A stretch of 64,000 bases of DNA. It comes from Lachnospira hominis (ex Liu et al. 2021) (GTDB taxonomy: Bacteria > Bacillota > Clostridia > Lachnospirales > Lachnospiraceae). Location: contig NZ_JACOPD010000006.1 of the NCBI RefSeq assembly GCF_014287955.1, positions 62,001 through 126,000 on the forward strand, read 5' to 3'. Below the pieces are notes generated by a model, which ran no database searches, was not told the origin of the DNA, and saw only the letters and a list, made by a program, of their open reading frames with translations. The position numbers and the translations under genes are program-made. Positions 63,878-64,000 of this stretch are shown piece after piece. The first letter of the stretch is position 1. Each line of letters starts with the position of its first letter.

Positions 63878-64000
63878 TGATTCTGCACTCATGAGAAGAG
63901 TTATATCTGATATAATTAACTCAGGCGGTGATTATGAAGTTGCGGCAATTGCTAGAGATGGCGTAGAAGGATTTGATTTAATAGTATCTAATCCTCATCT
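63852..64000 (+). CDS. cheB: Chemotaxis protein-glutamate methylesterase CheB, N-terminal part (cut by window end)
   Basis: The visible 49 residues begin with a TTG start and the receiver motif I-L-V-I-D-D-S-A-L-M-R-R-V-I-S-D-I-I, which fits CheB in this operon position. GGGGAG lies about 7 bases upstream. The frame runs off the window, so the methylesterase domain is not seen; another receiver protein cannot be excluded. Confidence 0.75.
   Translation, partial: MAKKILVIDDSALMRRVISDIINSGGDYEVAAIARDGVEGFDLIVSNPH

Noticed and set aside
1..64000. CRISPR arrays, tRNA or rRNA genes, transposases, prophage genes
   Set aside because: None was seen on either strand; the short repeats noted lack the spacer pattern of CRISPR.

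Overview
The window is one contiguous stretch of an AT-rich, low-GC Gram-positive chromosome. Gene content points to a motile member of the Lachnospiraceae (Clostridia), close to the Lachnospira / Eubacterium eligens / Roseburia group. The supporting features are strong AGGAGG-type ribosome sites, CodY directly upstream of a large fla/che operon, FliY instead of FliN, a SigK-type sporulation sigma factor, IreB, RNase J, and a serC-serA pair with a DUF1015 gene nearby. The species call is inference. I see no prophage, transposase, CRISPR array, rRNA or tRNA. Every gap between genes is shorter than 300 bases.

Layout. (1) 141-2100, minus strand: a PadR / DUF1700 / DUF4097 envelope-response operon; the end of its regulator gene has been remodelled by a short repeat. 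(2) 2298-7163: late cobalamin genes cobS, a short cobU-like gene, cobC, cbiB, cobQ and cobO, mostly overlapping. (3) 7297-11886: leuB, ilvD and ilvB for branched-chain amino acids. (4) 12068-18177: serC-serA, a six-helix chemoreceptor, DUF1015 and an esterase. (5) 18177-21458: a branching-enzyme-like protein that has lost key catalytic residues, coupled to an MscS channel. (6) 21668-23103: a VTC-domain protein and DUF4956. (7) 23266-32444: housekeeping genes (ireB, ruvX, DUF1292, rnj, ylbF, an MltG-like fragment, an O-methyltransferase, U32 peptidase, sigK, aminopeptidase P and a membrane protein). (8) 32525-38245: comM/yifB, dprA, topA and codY. (9) 38481 to the right edge: the flagellar operon flgB-flgC-fliE-fliF-fliG-fliH-fliI-fliJ-motE/ylxF-fliK-flgD-TIGR02530-flgE-flbD-motA-motB-fliL-fliM-fliY-cheY-fliO-fliP-fliQ-fliR-flhB-flhA-flhF-flhG-pilZ-cheB, with cheB cut by the window end.

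How it works together. The right 25 kb builds the basal body, export apparatus, hook, motor and switch, and then begins the chemotaxis section. CheY lies among switch and export genes, and FliY keeps two CheC-like E-x2-N motifs, so signal termination at the switch is likely. CodY, which senses GTP and branched-chain amino acids in Firmicutes, sits between the topA cluster and the flagellar operon; the ilv/leu genes that feed its effector pool are in the same window, although I found no clear CodY box.

Most notable observations: the degenerate branching-enzyme homologue with a coiled-coil tail (18177-20561); two structured repeat elements, one inside padR carrying its own Shine-Dalgarno sequence and one between fliP and fliQ; sigK without a pro-sequence and with its ribosome site in a hairpin; a stem-loop directly upstream of the RNase J ribosome site; and a 16-bp perfect inverted repeat on the comM promoter. 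No complete novel multi-gene system is evident. The branching-enzyme-like / MscS pair and the two repeat families are the best leads.
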